Position numbers and translations under genes: made by a program
Notes under the pieces: generated by a model
The model's database searches: none
What the model was told of the DNA's origin: nothing
What the model saw: only the letters and a program-made list of their open reading frames with translations
Part shown: piece by piece, positions 55,465 to 63,249 of the stretch
Layout of the letters: each line of letters starts with the position of its first letter
Position numbering within the stretch: position 1 is the stretch's first letter
Origin: an uncultured Cytophagales bacterium
Lineage (GTDB): Bacteria; Bacteroidota; Bacteroidia; Cytophagales; Thermonemataceae
DNA: 64,000 bases
Direction: 5' to 3'
Assembly (NCBI GenBank): GCA_938002655.1
Contig: CALLAC010000004.1
Coordinates: 1-64,000 of the forward strand

Positions 55465-55704
55465 ATGGAACGTCAAGTAATGGAAAATGCCTTGCGTGAG
55501 GCCATTCATCAATGTACCAACGAACTTGGCTGGGCAAATCTTGCAGAAATTGGAGCCATTTTACGCAAGAAAGGTATCAAATACGGCAAGCTTTCTACAT
55601 TTATCAGTAGCTTTCCGCATTTAGTAGAAACACGCATCGATAATTCGCTTACTCCACCAGTAGTGTATGCCCGCCTCAAACAGCAATATCAAGCCTCCGC
55701 CTAA
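55465..55704 (+). CDS. Minimal OST-HTH/LOTUS-like domain protein
   Basis: A 79-aa protein that is little more than one domain: NALREAIHQCTNELGWANLAEIGAILRKKGIKYGKLSTFISSF followed by PHLVETRIDNSLTPPVVYARLKQ. The GWxNLAxxGxxLRKxG...Y.KLxxxIxxxPhxVExR...VYxRLK pattern is that of OST-HTH (LOTUS) winged-helix domains, which bind RNA, in some cases G-rich or G4 RNA, in eukaryotes and bacteria. Bacterial LOTUS domains usually come fused to NYN nucleases; here the domain stands alone. It has its own promoter and a terminator that overlaps its stop codon. The ATG at 55465 is preferred over the earlier TTG. Confidence 0.75.
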   Translation: MERQVMENALREAIHQCTNELGWANLAEIGAILRKKGIKYGKLSTFISSFPHLVETRIDNSLTPPVVYARLKQQYQASA

Positions 55705-55718
55705 AAGGAGGCTTTTTT
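55691..55718 (+). terminator. Intrinsic terminator overlapping the end of the LOTUS-like gene
   Basis: AAGCCTCC and GGAGGCTT form an 8-bp stem around the loop GCCTAAAA, which holds the TAA stop (55702-55704), and the 3' arm is followed by a T-run. The terminator is built into the last codons. Confidence 0.85.
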
Positions 55719-55749
55719 ATGAAATTATCCAAACATTTCTATCATAATT

Positions 55750-55779
55750 TTGCTAATTTTACGTTTCTCATTAAATTTG
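55750..55779 (+). promoter_or_regulatory. Bacteroidetes-type promoter for the M1 peptidase gene
   Basis: TTG (55750-55752, in TTTTG), 19 nt, TAAATTTG (55772-55779), 24 nt before the ATG at 55803. It rules out the upstream track start at 55719. Confidence 0.7.
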
Positions 55780-55802
55780 TACTTTCTAAAAACCTCAATA
55801 CA

Positions 55803-58016
55803 ATGAAATCTGTATCACTTTTACTGCTTGCTCTAATTGCTTATTTACCAAGTTTTTCACAAGTAATAGGCTCAAAATTTGAGCAGTTGGAATACTTGCT
55901 GCCAACGCCTAACAATTTCCGTACTGCCGATGGCTCGCCTGGGCACGAATACTGGCAACAAAAAGCCGACTACAAAATCAATGTAAGTCTTGATGATAGC
56001 AAGCAATGGATTAAAGGTTCTGAAACCATTACCTACTACAACAATTCGCCTAATGAATTGCGTTACCTTTGGCTACAATTAGACCAAAATATGTTTTCCA
56101 AAGAATCCAATACCTATAAAACCGACACTTACGACTTGGAAAACAATCCTCGCGGGCTAATGTCTTGGGTAACTAGTAGCAATTCGCCTCATGGTTTTAA
56201 TATCACTGCGGTAACCGATGCGGCAAACAAACCTTTGGCATATACCATCAATGCAACAATGATGAGAATAGATTTACCACGCCCACTTAAAAAAGGTGAT
56301 AAATTTACTTTCAACATAGATTGGAATTTTTATGTAATAGATGCTGAAAAAATGGGCGGAAGAGGTGGCTTCGAATATTTCCCCGAAGATGATAACTATT
56401 TATACGAAATTGCCCAATGGTTTCCCCGTATGTGCGTGTATAGTGATGTATATGGTTGGCAACACAAGCAATTTTTGGGCAGAGGTGAGTTTGCCTTAGT
56501 CTTTGGCGATTATGAAGTAAATATCGATGTACCCGCCGATCATATCGTTGCCGCCACAGGCGAATTACAAAACCCCAAAGAAGTACTTACCCCTACACAA
56601 CTACAACGATTAGAAAAAGCTAAAAATGCTCAAGCTCCTGTGCTCATTATTACCCCTGATGAAGCCATTAAAAACGAAAAAAGCCGCTCCCAAGCTCGTA
56701 AAGTATGGAAATTTAAAGCCGAAAATGTACGTGATTTTGCTTGGGCAAGTTCAAGAAAGTTTATTTGGGACGCATTCCAAGTGCCTAATGGCAACAAAAA
56801 AGTATGGGCTATGTCTTTTTATCCCAAAGAAGGGAACCCTCTATGGGGCGAAAAATCTACTTGGGTAGTAGCTCATACGCTCACCGTTTATTCTAAATAC
56901 ACTTTTGATTATCCCTACCCTGTGGCTATTTCGGTACATGGTCCTGTTTTTGGTATGGAGTATCCTATGATCTGCTTCAATGGCGGTAGACCTATTGCTC
57001 TACCTGCAAATGCCTCCAAAGAAGAAATAGAAAAAATAAAACAAGCCAATGAACGCATAAAATATTCAATGGTGTCGGTAATTATCCACGAAGTTGGTCA
57101 TAATTACTTCCCTATGATTGTCAATTCTGATGAGCGTCAGTGGTCTTGGATGGACGAAGGGCTGAACTCCTTCTTGCAGTTCCGTGCCGAGCAAGAATTG
57201 CCTGATGCCCCTTGGACCAAAGACCTCAAAAGAGACCCTTACCCCTCTCGTCGCGGTCCTGCCGCTAATATTGTCAGCTACATGAAATCTGCCCCTGATA
57301 CCCAAGTACCTATTATGACTAACTCCGAGCAAATCAAACAATTTGGTAATAACGCCTACGGTAAACCCGCTACTGCTCTCAATATTCTGAGAGAAACCAT
57401 TATGGGACCCGCTCTTTTCGATTTTGCTTTCAAGCAATACGCCCAAAAATGGAAATTCAAACACCCCGAACCTGCTGACTTTTTCCGCACTATGGAAGAT
57501 GCTTCGGGAGTAGATTTAGATTGGTTTTGGAGAGGCTGGTTCTATACGATTGATTTCTACGAACCAAGTATTGAAGCAGTTACGCTCTACAAAACAAAGT
57601 TTGCAAGCAATACTTCGTCTTCCAATCTTATTTTCCCCGCCAAAGAACTCAAAGCAGAAGAAATGCTCAAACGCATTGAGCAAATGGGCGTTCGCCTTAC
57701 CGATAAGGAAAAAGCCTCTATAAGTCCTGAAAAGAATTTCTATGTCTTGAAAATCAAAAATAATGGAGAGCTTGTGATGCCTTTGATTGTTGAAATGACT
57801 TTCAAAGATGGTTCTAAACAAATAGAAAAATTCCCTGCTGAAATTTGGCGTATGAACCACAAAGAAATCAGCAAACTCATTGTTACCGATAAAGAAGTAG
57901 TACAATTTCAGTTAGACCCCAAGTTGGAAACGGCAGATGTGGAAACCAATAACAATACCTTCCCACGCACCAATAATGCAAGCAATAGTTTTGATAAAAT
58001 GAAGTCGGATAAATAA
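55803..58016 (+). CDS. M1-family metallopeptidase, exported
   Basis: A 737-aa exported aminopeptidase-type protein (signal peptide MKSVSLLLLALIAYLPSFSQ). The zinc site is SVIIHEVGHNYFPMIVNSDERQWSWMDEGLNSFLQFRAEQE, with HEVGH and the downstream Glu in DEG, in the usual M1 spacing. The N-terminal beta saddle (KADYKINVSLDDSKQWIKGSETITYYN) is well formed. Substrate specificity cannot be told; M1 enzymes usually trim N-terminal residues. The C-terminal 130 residues form a further beta region. No T9SS sorting domain is visible. Confidence 0.9.
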   Translation: MKSVSLLLLALIAYLPSFSQVIGSKFEQLEYLLPTPNNFRTADGSPGHEYWQQKADYKINVSLDDSKQWIKGSETITYYNNSPNELRYLWLQLDQNMFSKESNTYKTDTYDLENNPRGLMSWVTSSNSPHGFNITAVTDAANKPLAYTINATMMRIDLPRPLKKGDKFTFNIDWNFYVIDAEKMGGRGGFEYFPEDDNYLYEIAQWFPRMCVYSDVYGWQHKQFLGRGEFALVFGDYEVNIDVPADHIVAATGELQNPKEVLTPTQLQRLEKAKNAQAPVLIITPDEAIKNEKSRSQARKVWKFKAENVRDFAWASSRKFIWDAFQVPNGNKKVWAMSFYPKEGNPLWGEKSTWVVAHTLTVYSKYTFDYPYPVAISVHGPVFGMEYPMICFNGGRPIALPANASKEEIEKIKQANERIKYSMVSVIIHEVGHNYFPMIVNSDERQWSWMDEGLNSFLQFRAEQELPDAPWTKDLKRDPYPSRRGPAANIVSYMKSAPDTQVPIMTNSEQIKQFGNNAYGKPATALNILRETIMGPALFDFAFKQYAQKWKFKHPEPADFFRTMEDASGVDLDWFWRGWFYTIDFYEPSIEAVTLYKTKFASNTSSSNLIFPAKELKAEEMLKRIEQMGVRLTDKEKASISPEKNFYVLKIKNNGELVMPLIVEMTFKDGSKQIEKFPAEIWRMNHKEISKLIVTDKEVVQFQLDPKLETADVETNNNTFPRTNNASNSFDKMKSDK

Positions 58017-58062
58017 AGTTTAGCGACAATGACTGCTATCAGCTAGATTGCCGCTTTCAACC

Positions 58063-58097
58063 AAAAAACTTTCACCCCAAAAGAGTGAAAGTTTTTT
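58063..58097. terminator. Bidirectional terminator between M1 peptidase and rocD
   Basis: AAAAAACTTTCAC and GTGAAAGTTTTTT form a perfect 13-bp stem with a 9-nt loop (CCCAAAAGA), flanked by A/T runs that provide U-tracts in both directions. Confidence 0.85.
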
Positions 58098-58180
58098 GAT
58101 TTTTCTTGAAGTTTTCTCAATATTATTTCAAAGTTTCTTGCTATTCTTCCCTGATAATTTGCTTCAATCGTTCATTTTCA

Positions 58181-59416
58181 TCAATACTCTGCCACTGCCT
58201 CTGCAATAATATCACAAGCCTCATTCATCTGATTTTCATTGATGATAAGCGGTGGGGCAAAACGAATTTTATCGCCATGTGTAGGCTTGGCAAGTAAGCC
58301 TTTATCTTTCATTGCAAGGCACAAATCCCAAGCCGTTTTGCCATTTTTTTCTTTAATATCTACTGCATTCAGAAGCCCTTTGCCACGTACCGCACTGATT
58401 TTTTCAGGATAGCATTGCATTAGTTTTTGCATACGCTTACGGAAAAGGATACCCATTTTTTCAGCATTTTCGGGGAGTTTTTCATCTTTGATTACCTGCA
58501 GAGCCGTCATTGCTATGGCACAAGCCAGCGGATTGCCTCCAAAAGTAGAGCCGTGCTCGCCTGGCTTTATACAAAGCATTACCTCATCATCAGCTAGTAC
58601 CGCAGAAATAGGATACGTACCTCCTGAAAGAGCCTTACCCAAGATAAGTATATCTGGATGCACGTTTTCGTGATGTGAAGCAAGCAATTTACCTGTTCTC
58701 CCCATACCTGTTTGCACTTCGTCCATCATCAACAATACATTGTATTTTTTGCAAAGCTCTGCGGATTTGGCAAGATAGCCTTCATCAGGAACAAAAACAC
58801 CTGCTTCGCCCTGAATAGGCTCAACCCAAAAACCACAAACATTCGGATTCTGAAGAGCTTTTTCTAAAGCCTGAATATCATTGTAAGGAATGATATGATA
58901 ACCAGGCATAAAAGGACCAAAATTGCTAGTAGCTGTTTTATCTGTAGATGCCGAAATGATTGCCAGCGTTCTGCCATGAAAGTTTCGCTGTACAGCTACA
59001 ATAACCGCCTGATTTGTGGGAATACCTTTTTTCTGATACCCCCATTTGCGAGCAAGTTTTAAGGCTGTTTCGTTGGCTTCTGCTCCCGAGTTCATCATTA
59101 GCACTTTATCGTAGCCAAAATATTCTGCCATATATTTTTCGCACAAGCCCAATTTATCATTGTAAAAAGCCCTTGAAGTAAGCGTAAGCGTTTGGGCTTG
59201 CTCTATAAGGGCCGATATGATACGGGGATGGCAATGCCCCTGATTGACAGCACTATAAGCAGAAAGAAAATCAAAATATTTCTTGCCCTCAACGTCCCAA
59301 AGAAAAATTCCTTCTCCTTTGGCAAGTACCACAGGAATAGGATGATAATTGTGAGCTCCGTAGCGTTCCTCTAATGCAATAGCTTCTTGTGTTGAAATGA
59401 AAGCAGTGGTTATCAT
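58181..59416 (-). CDS. rocD: Ornithine aminotransferase
   Basis: A PLP enzyme of 411 aa converting ornithine and 2-oxoglutarate to glutamate semialdehyde and glutamate, in arginine catabolism and proline formation. Class III aminotransferase motifs are present: [74 protein letters not shown] (PLP Lys) and [15 protein letters not shown]. The N-terminal [18 protein letters not shown] is RocD-specific. Monocistronic. Confidence 0.94.
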   Translation of the reverse strand: MITTAFISTQEAIALEERYGAHNYHPIPVVLAKGEGIFLWDVEGKKYFDFLSAYSAVNQGHCHPRIISALIEQAQTLTLTSRAFYNDKLGLCEKYMAEYFGYDKVLMMNSGAEANETALKLARKWGYQKKGIPTNQAVIVAVQRNFHGRTLAIISASTDKTATSNFGPFMPGYHIIPYNDIQALEKALQNPNVCGFWVEPIQGEAGVFVPDEGYLAKSAELCKKYNVLLMMDEVQTGMGRTGKLLASHHENVHPDILILGKALSGGTYPISAVLADDEVMLCIKPGEHGSTFGGNPLACAIAMTALQVIKDEKLPENAEKMGILFRKRMQKLMQCYPEKISAVRGKGLLNAVDIKEKNGKTAWDLCLAMKDKGLLAKPTHGDKIRFAPPLIINENQMNEACDIIAEAVAEY

Positions 59417-59501
59417 AAAATAAACTTTTTAGTACTACATTGCGTTGAGTAGAAAAGTTTGAAAAGATTTTGCAAACATATCTGCAAAAATAATAAAAAT
59501 T

Positions 59502-59690
59502 ATGGAGTTTTCATATTTTATCAAGAAAAAAACAAATAGCTTGCCCGTTCTTGAAGAAGGCGACTACTACTACAACGAGCAAGGGCTTATGGTTTTTACG
59601 GAAAAATATCATCTCAAACGTGGCTATTGTTGCCAAAGTGGCTGTAAGCATTGCCCTTTTGGCTTCAAGAAGCAAAACGAAAAACCTTGA
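59502..59690 (+). CDS. DUF5522-like small Cys-rich protein
   Basis: A 62-aa protein whose C-terminal half, EQGLMVFTEKYHLKRGYCCQSGCKHCPFGFKK, matches the small DUF5522-type family (YHLxRGxCCxxxCxHCP). Four cysteines with a His suggest a bound metal. The role is unknown. It lies just before the ccmD-like gene but has a separate promoter between them. It is divergent from rocD. Confidence 0.8.
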   Translation: MEFSYFIKKKTNSLPVLEEGDYYYNEQGLMVFTEKYHLKRGYCCQSGCKHCPFGFKKQNEKP

Positions 59691-59699
59691 TGAAAATCA

Positions 59700-59730
59700 T
59701 TGATTTTTGGGGGCTTTTGTTGTAACTTTG
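59700..59730 (+). promoter_or_regulatory. Bacteroidetes-type promoter for the ccmD/ccmE pair
   Basis: TTG (59700-59702), 20 nt, TAACTTTG (59723-59730), 23 nt before the ccmD-like ATG at 59754. Confidence 0.6.
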
Positions 59731-59753
59731 CGAAAAATTTAATCAAAAAAATA

Positions 59754-60005
59754 ATGAAAAAACATTTTTGGGCTATTCTATCCTCTTTCTTGCTTGTGGG
59801 TGGCAATCTTTTGGCCCAAAGCCAAGAAAATGCCGTTGAAGAGTTTTTCCGTACCGAAAGCAAATTTTATGTTGTAGTTGCGGTGCTTGCCATTGTAATG
59901 ATAGGACTTTTGGGGTATTTGATTTATTTGGATAGAAAAACAAAAAAATTGGAAAAGCAGATTTTCGGTGAAAAAAATCTTTTTTTTCAAGAAGACAAGA
60001 AATAA
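59754..60005 (+). CDS. CcmD-like small membrane protein of cytochrome c maturation
   Basis: An 83-aa protein with an N-terminal signal-like helix (MKKHFWAILSSFLLVGGNLLAQ), a second membrane helix (FYVVVAVLAIVMIGLLGYLIYL) and a short basic tail (DRKTKKLEKQIFG). The small size and the position 32 nt before ccmE fit CcmD, which releases holo-CcmE from the heme exporter. Sequence alone does not prove it. The track start at 59700 overlaps the -33 box; the ATG at 59754 is used. Confidence 0.75.
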   Translation: MKKHFWAILSSFLLVGGNLLAQSQENAVEEFFRTESKFYVVVAVLAIVMIGLLGYLIYLDRKTKKLEKQIFGEKNLFFQEDKK

Positions 60006-60037
60006 CCTTTTCTGTTAACATCTAAAATTTTACAAAG

Positions 60038-60451
60038 ATGAAACCTACACATGTTGTCGCTATTGTTGCCATTGCCATTGCTATTGGAGTGCTGATAACC
60101 TCCATGGGCAGTGTTACAGAATACGTTGATTTTTCTGTGGCTCAGGAAATGTACGCCAAAGGCAAAGATAAAGATGTGCATATTGTAGGCACGCTTCCTA
60201 AGGAGAAGTCGGGTAAAGTAGTAGGTATGCAGTATGAGCCTCGCCTCAATCCGAATTTATTTATTTTTGAAATGATTGATAACAAGGGCTATCGCGAAAA
60301 AATATACTACAACGATGCCAAACCCCAAGATTTTGAGCGTTCTGAACAAATTGTAATTGTTGGCTCTTACAACAAAGATAAGAAATTTATCGCCAAACAA
60401 ATCCTGATGAAATGCCCTTCTAAATACGAAGGTGAGCAGAAAAAAATATAG
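60038..60451 (+). CDS. ccmE: Cytochrome c maturation heme chaperone CcmE, Cys-type
   Basis: A 137-aa membrane-anchored heme chaperone. One N-terminal helix (VVAIVAIAIAIGVLITSM) is followed by the OB-fold beta barrel (VHIVGTLPKEKSGKVVGMQYEPRL...FIFEMIDNKGYREKIYYNDAKPQDFERSEQIVIVGSY). The motif at the heme-binding end is LMKCPSKY, so the covalent heme ligand is Cys (CxxxY) where E. coli has His (HxxxY). It would deliver heme to the lyase for c-type cytochromes. Neither ccmF nor ccmC is in the window. Confidence 0.9.
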   Translation: MKPTHVVAIVAIAIAIGVLITSMGSVTEYVDFSVAQEMYAKGKDKDVHIVGTLPKEKSGKVVGMQYEPRLNPNLFIFEMIDNKGYREKIYYNDAKPQDFERSEQIVIVGSYNKDKKFIAKQILMKCPSKYEGEQKKI

Positions 60452-60478
60452 AATTTCCTATCAAACAAGTTTTACCTA

Positions 60479-61132
60479 ATGAAGCATCTACTTATTCTTT
60501 TTATTTTTTTTCTACTTTTTTCCTTTACAAAAGCCCAAACTCACGAGTCGCAAATCCGAATGGATATTGCAGAAGAGTTGTGGACAGAACCAAAATCAAA
60601 TACACATTCACCAAAAGAAAACAATATTCAATCTATAAACGTTGTTCATAAAAGAATAGAAGTTCGTGAAAAAAGCAAATCCATACAAATTTATCCAATT
60701 TATCCAAGTATTTCGCATGCAAGGTTGAAAAGAAATCTTAAATTTGGGAAAGCCGTACAAGCTACTGATAGCTTGCCTACACACAAGTCTCTTTTTCAGC
60801 GTTTAGGCTGTTTTTTGAAAGAACCTTTGCAACTTATCTCTTTGGGCGTAGAACTTTTTGAGCTTACCAAACCACCCAAAAATACTTTTGCCCTAATCTT
60901 ATATGTTATTTACATTGTGCCTGTTTTTGCCATTATTACGGCTTTTATTTTGGGTGGAGTGATTGGGCTGGTTACTTTCATTTTTATCAGTGGAGCTATC
61001 AGTTTTCTGATTTATTGGGGGATTTTGGCACTATTGGGCATAGCTCTGACAGCTACATTTATCTTTTGGGGGCTTGTGGTGGCATTTTTAGTCGGATTGG
61101 TCGTGTATTTATTTTTAGTGCATTTATGTTAG
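60479..61132 (+). CDS. Exported or membrane protein, 217 aa, unknown
   Basis: Not recognised. It has a signal-like N-terminal helix (MKHLLILFIFFLLFSFTKAQ), a polar middle (about residues 20-135) and three strongly hydrophobic stretches in the last 90 residues. The last is rich in Gly and Leu and ends at the C-terminus (VGLVVYLFLVHLC). It sits 27 nt after ccmE and overlaps the next methyltransferase gene by 7 nt, so the three may share a transcript. Confidence 0.65.
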   Translation: MKHLLILFIFFLLFSFTKAQTHESQIRMDIAEELWTEPKSNTHSPKENNIQSINVVHKRIEVREKSKSIQIYPIYPSISHARLKRNLKFGKAVQATDSLPTHKSLFQRLGCFLKEPLQLISLGVELFELTKPPKNTFALILYVIYIVPVFAIITAFILGGVIGLVTFIFISGAISFLIYWGILALLGIALTATFIFWGLVVAFLVGLVVYLFLVHLC

Positions 61133-62007
61133 AAAATATCGAGGTCTGTCCTATCTGCGAAAATACTTCTTTTGAGCCTTTTCTTTCTTGTAAAGATTAC
61201 ACGGTAAGTGGTGAAATATTTACCTTACAAAAATGCTCTGCCTGTGATTTTGTACTTACTTCACCACGCCCTTTTCAGGCTTTTTTGGGAAATTACTACA
61301 AGTCTGAAAATTATATTTCACACTCCGACACCCAAAAAGGACTTGTCAATAAAATGTACCACTGGATAAGAAAAATTGCTTTGAAACGTAAATTACGCCT
61401 TATTGAAAGGCTCCATCATTTTCAGAAAGGTAAATTATTAGATTTTGGCTGTGGTACGGGCTATTTCCTGAAAACTGCACTGCAAGCAGGCTGGCAAGCC
61501 GAAGGCATCGAACCCGATGAAAATGCCCGTAAAATAGCTTCTGAAAATGCCAACAAACCTGTTTTTACCTCTTTACAAGAAATCAGAAAAGCTCAATTCG
61601 ATATTATCACCCTTTGGCATGTTTTAGAGCATATTCCTAAACTCAACGAAACTCTTTCAGAACTGAAATCTTTGCTAAAACCTACGGGCAAACTTGTAAT
61701 CGCTCTACCCAACCGAGAAAGTCAGGATGCTCAGGTTTTTGGTGCTTTTTGGGCGGCGTATGATGTGCCTCGTCATCTTTGGCATTTTAGCAAAAAAGAT
61801 ATACTTGCTCTTTCCCAAAAGCATTATTTACAAATTCAAGAAATTTTACCTATGCCTTTTGATGCCTACTACATTAGTTTGATGAGCACTCTTTATCAAA
61901 CAGGCAAAACACAATTTTTAAGAGCTTTTTGGCAAGGTTTTCTTTCCAATCTGAAAGCAGGCAAACAAAATACTTCCAGTTTGATTTATGTGTTGAAAAT
62001 AAACTAA
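61126..62007 (+). CDS. SAM methyltransferase with N-terminal zinc-ribbon-like motif
   Basis: A 293-aa protein beginning VCPICENTSFEPFLSCKDY...LQKCSACDFVLTSP, a Cys-pair motif (CPIC, CSAC) that could bind zinc. The methyltransferase motif I is KLLDFGCGTGYFLKTALQAGWQAEGIEPD. This is the arrangement of class I methyltransferases acting on lipid or sugar substrates. The track start at 61015 lies inside the previous gene; the ATG at 61126 overlaps its stop by 7 nt. Confidence 0.85.
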   Translation: MLENIEVCPICENTSFEPFLSCKDYTVSGEIFTLQKCSACDFVLTSPRPFQAFLGNYYKSENYISHSDTQKGLVNKMYHWIRKIALKRKLRLIERLHHFQKGKLLDFGCGTGYFLKTALQAGWQAEGIEPDENARKIASENANKPVFTSLQEIRKAQFDIITLWHVLEHIPKLNETLSELKSLLKPTGKLVIALPNRESQDAQVFGAFWAAYDVPRHLWHFSKKDILALSQKHYLQIQEILPMPFDAYYISLMSTLYQTGKTQFLRAFWQGFLSNLKAGKQNTSSLIYVLKIN

Positions 62008-62097
62008 TTGTGGTTATTTAGGTATAGTTTGCAAAAAGAAAGTAAGAAACAAGATTTTTAGGGAGTTGATATCCGATACAAAAAATAAGTGGCAAAG

Positions 62098-62132
62098 TTC
62101 TTAAAGGCTTGAAAATCAGAGCTTTTTTAAGA
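62098..62132 (+). terminator. Weak hairpin downstream of the methyltransferase gene
   Basis: TTCTTAAAGGCT can pair imperfectly with AGCTTTTTTAAGAA, about 90 nt after the methyltransferase stop and followed by TTTATTCC. The rest of the 245-nt gap before hemF shows nothing I can name. Confidence 0.3.
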
Positions 62133-62252
62133 ATTTATTCCTTCTAAATCTTTGAAAAGCAAACTTGGTATAAAATTGTAATGAAAATCAGTAGTAGCGT
62201 TGATAAAAGTCAAGGCTTTGTTTTTCATAAATGTCTAAATTGCTCAAAAAAA

Positions 62253-63188
62253 ATGAAATTCTTTATGGTATCCTCACAAAATAAAACCTTTCAAGATGAA
62301 GTAGTAACTGCCTTTCAGCAATTGCAGACTGATATCTGTTCTGCCATAGAAAAAGCTGATGGCAAAGGTAGTTTTTCTAGAGACGAATGGCAAAGAGCCG
62401 AAGGTGGTGGCGGCTTAACAAGAATTCTGCAAAATGGAAGTGTTTTAGAAAAAGCAGGTGTCAATTTCTCCAAAGTATTCGGCACGCTTACCCCACAAAT
62501 GGCAAGTAAATTGCAAATGCCCGAAGGCGAATTTCTTGCCACAGGCGTTTCGATTGTAATGCACCCCGAAAGCCCTATGGTGCCTATTATTCATATGAAT
62601 ATACGTTATTTTGAAGTACAAACTGCCGATAACAAACTTATTTATTGGTTTGGTGGTGGTATTGACCTCACACCGCACTATATCGATAAAGAAGATGCTC
62701 GCTTTTTTCACCAAAAACTCAAAGAAGTTTGCGATAAATATCATCCCGAATTTTATCCAAAATTCAAACAATGGGCTGATGAATACTTCTTTATCAGACA
62801 TCGTAACGAAACGCGTGGCATTGGTGGCATTTTCTTTGACAGATTGCAAGAAAACGAAGAGATTAGTAAAGAAAAACTATTTGACTTTGTGCTTGATGTT
62901 GGCAAGAGCTTTGCTCCTATTTATAGCTATTTGATGAATAAAAACAAAAATCTGCCTTTCGGCGAAAAAGAAAAACGATGGCAGCTTATCCGCAGAGGTC
63001 GTTATGTAGAGTTTAACTTGGTGTATGATGTCGGTACAAAATTTGGGCTAGAAACCAATGGCAGAATAGAATCTATTTTGATGAGTTTGCCCAAACAAGC
63101 CGAATGGCATTATTGCTTTACCCCTGAACCAAACTCCAAAGAAGCCGAAACGCTTGCTTTGTTGCAAAAAGGTGTAAATTGGTTGTAA
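62253..63188 (+). CDS. hemF: Oxygen-dependent coproporphyrinogen III oxidase
   Basis: Oxidatively decarboxylates coproporphyrinogen III in heme synthesis, using oxygen; cytoplasmic. Family motifs are clear: RDEWQRAEGGGGLTRILQNGSVLEKAGVNFS, IIHMNIRYFE, WFGGGIDLTPHY, RHRNETRGIGGIFFD, RRGRYVEFNLVYDVGTKFGL and ESILMSLPKQAEW. The ATG at 62253 gives 311 aa. The next one at 62265 (MVSSQNK) is also possible, and the track start at 62181 adds an unrelated extension. Its presence implies an aerobic organism. Confidence 0.95.
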   Translation: MKFFMVSSQNKTFQDEVVTAFQQLQTDICSAIEKADGKGSFSRDEWQRAEGGGGLTRILQNGSVLEKAGVNFSKVFGTLTPQMASKLQMPEGEFLATGVSIVMHPESPMVPIIHMNIRYFEVQTADNKLIYWFGGGIDLTPHYIDKEDARFFHQKLKEVCDKYHPEFYPKFKQWADEYFFIRHRNETRGIGGIFFDRLQENEEISKEKLFDFVLDVGKSFAPIYSYLMNKNKNLPFGEKEKRWQLIRRGRYVEFNLVYDVGTKFGLETNGRIESILMSLPKQAEWHYCFTPEPNSKEAETLALLQKGVNWL

Positions 63189-63206
63189 AATAGAGCATAT
63201 TTCGTA

Positions 63207-63241
63207 AAAAAGCCCTCTTTTAATTATGAAGAGGGCTTTTT
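63207..63241. terminator. Bidirectional terminator between hemF and HMG-CoA reductase
   Basis: AAAAAGCCCTCTT and AAGAGGGCTTTTT form a perfect 13-bp stem with a 9-nt loop between the two convergent genes, with A/T runs on both sides. Confidence 0.88.
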
Positions 63242-63249
63242 GGGGCAAA

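Noticed and set aside
58098-58180. Minus-strand peptide [15 protein letters not shown] downstream of rocD
   Set aside because: A short open stretch in another frame from rocD without a start codon or ribosome site; probably chance.
62181-62252. N-terminal extension of hemF in the ORF track
   Set aside because: The 24 residues (MKISSSVDKSQGF...) have no counterpart in HemF, and the ATGs at 62253 and 62265 give the normal length.
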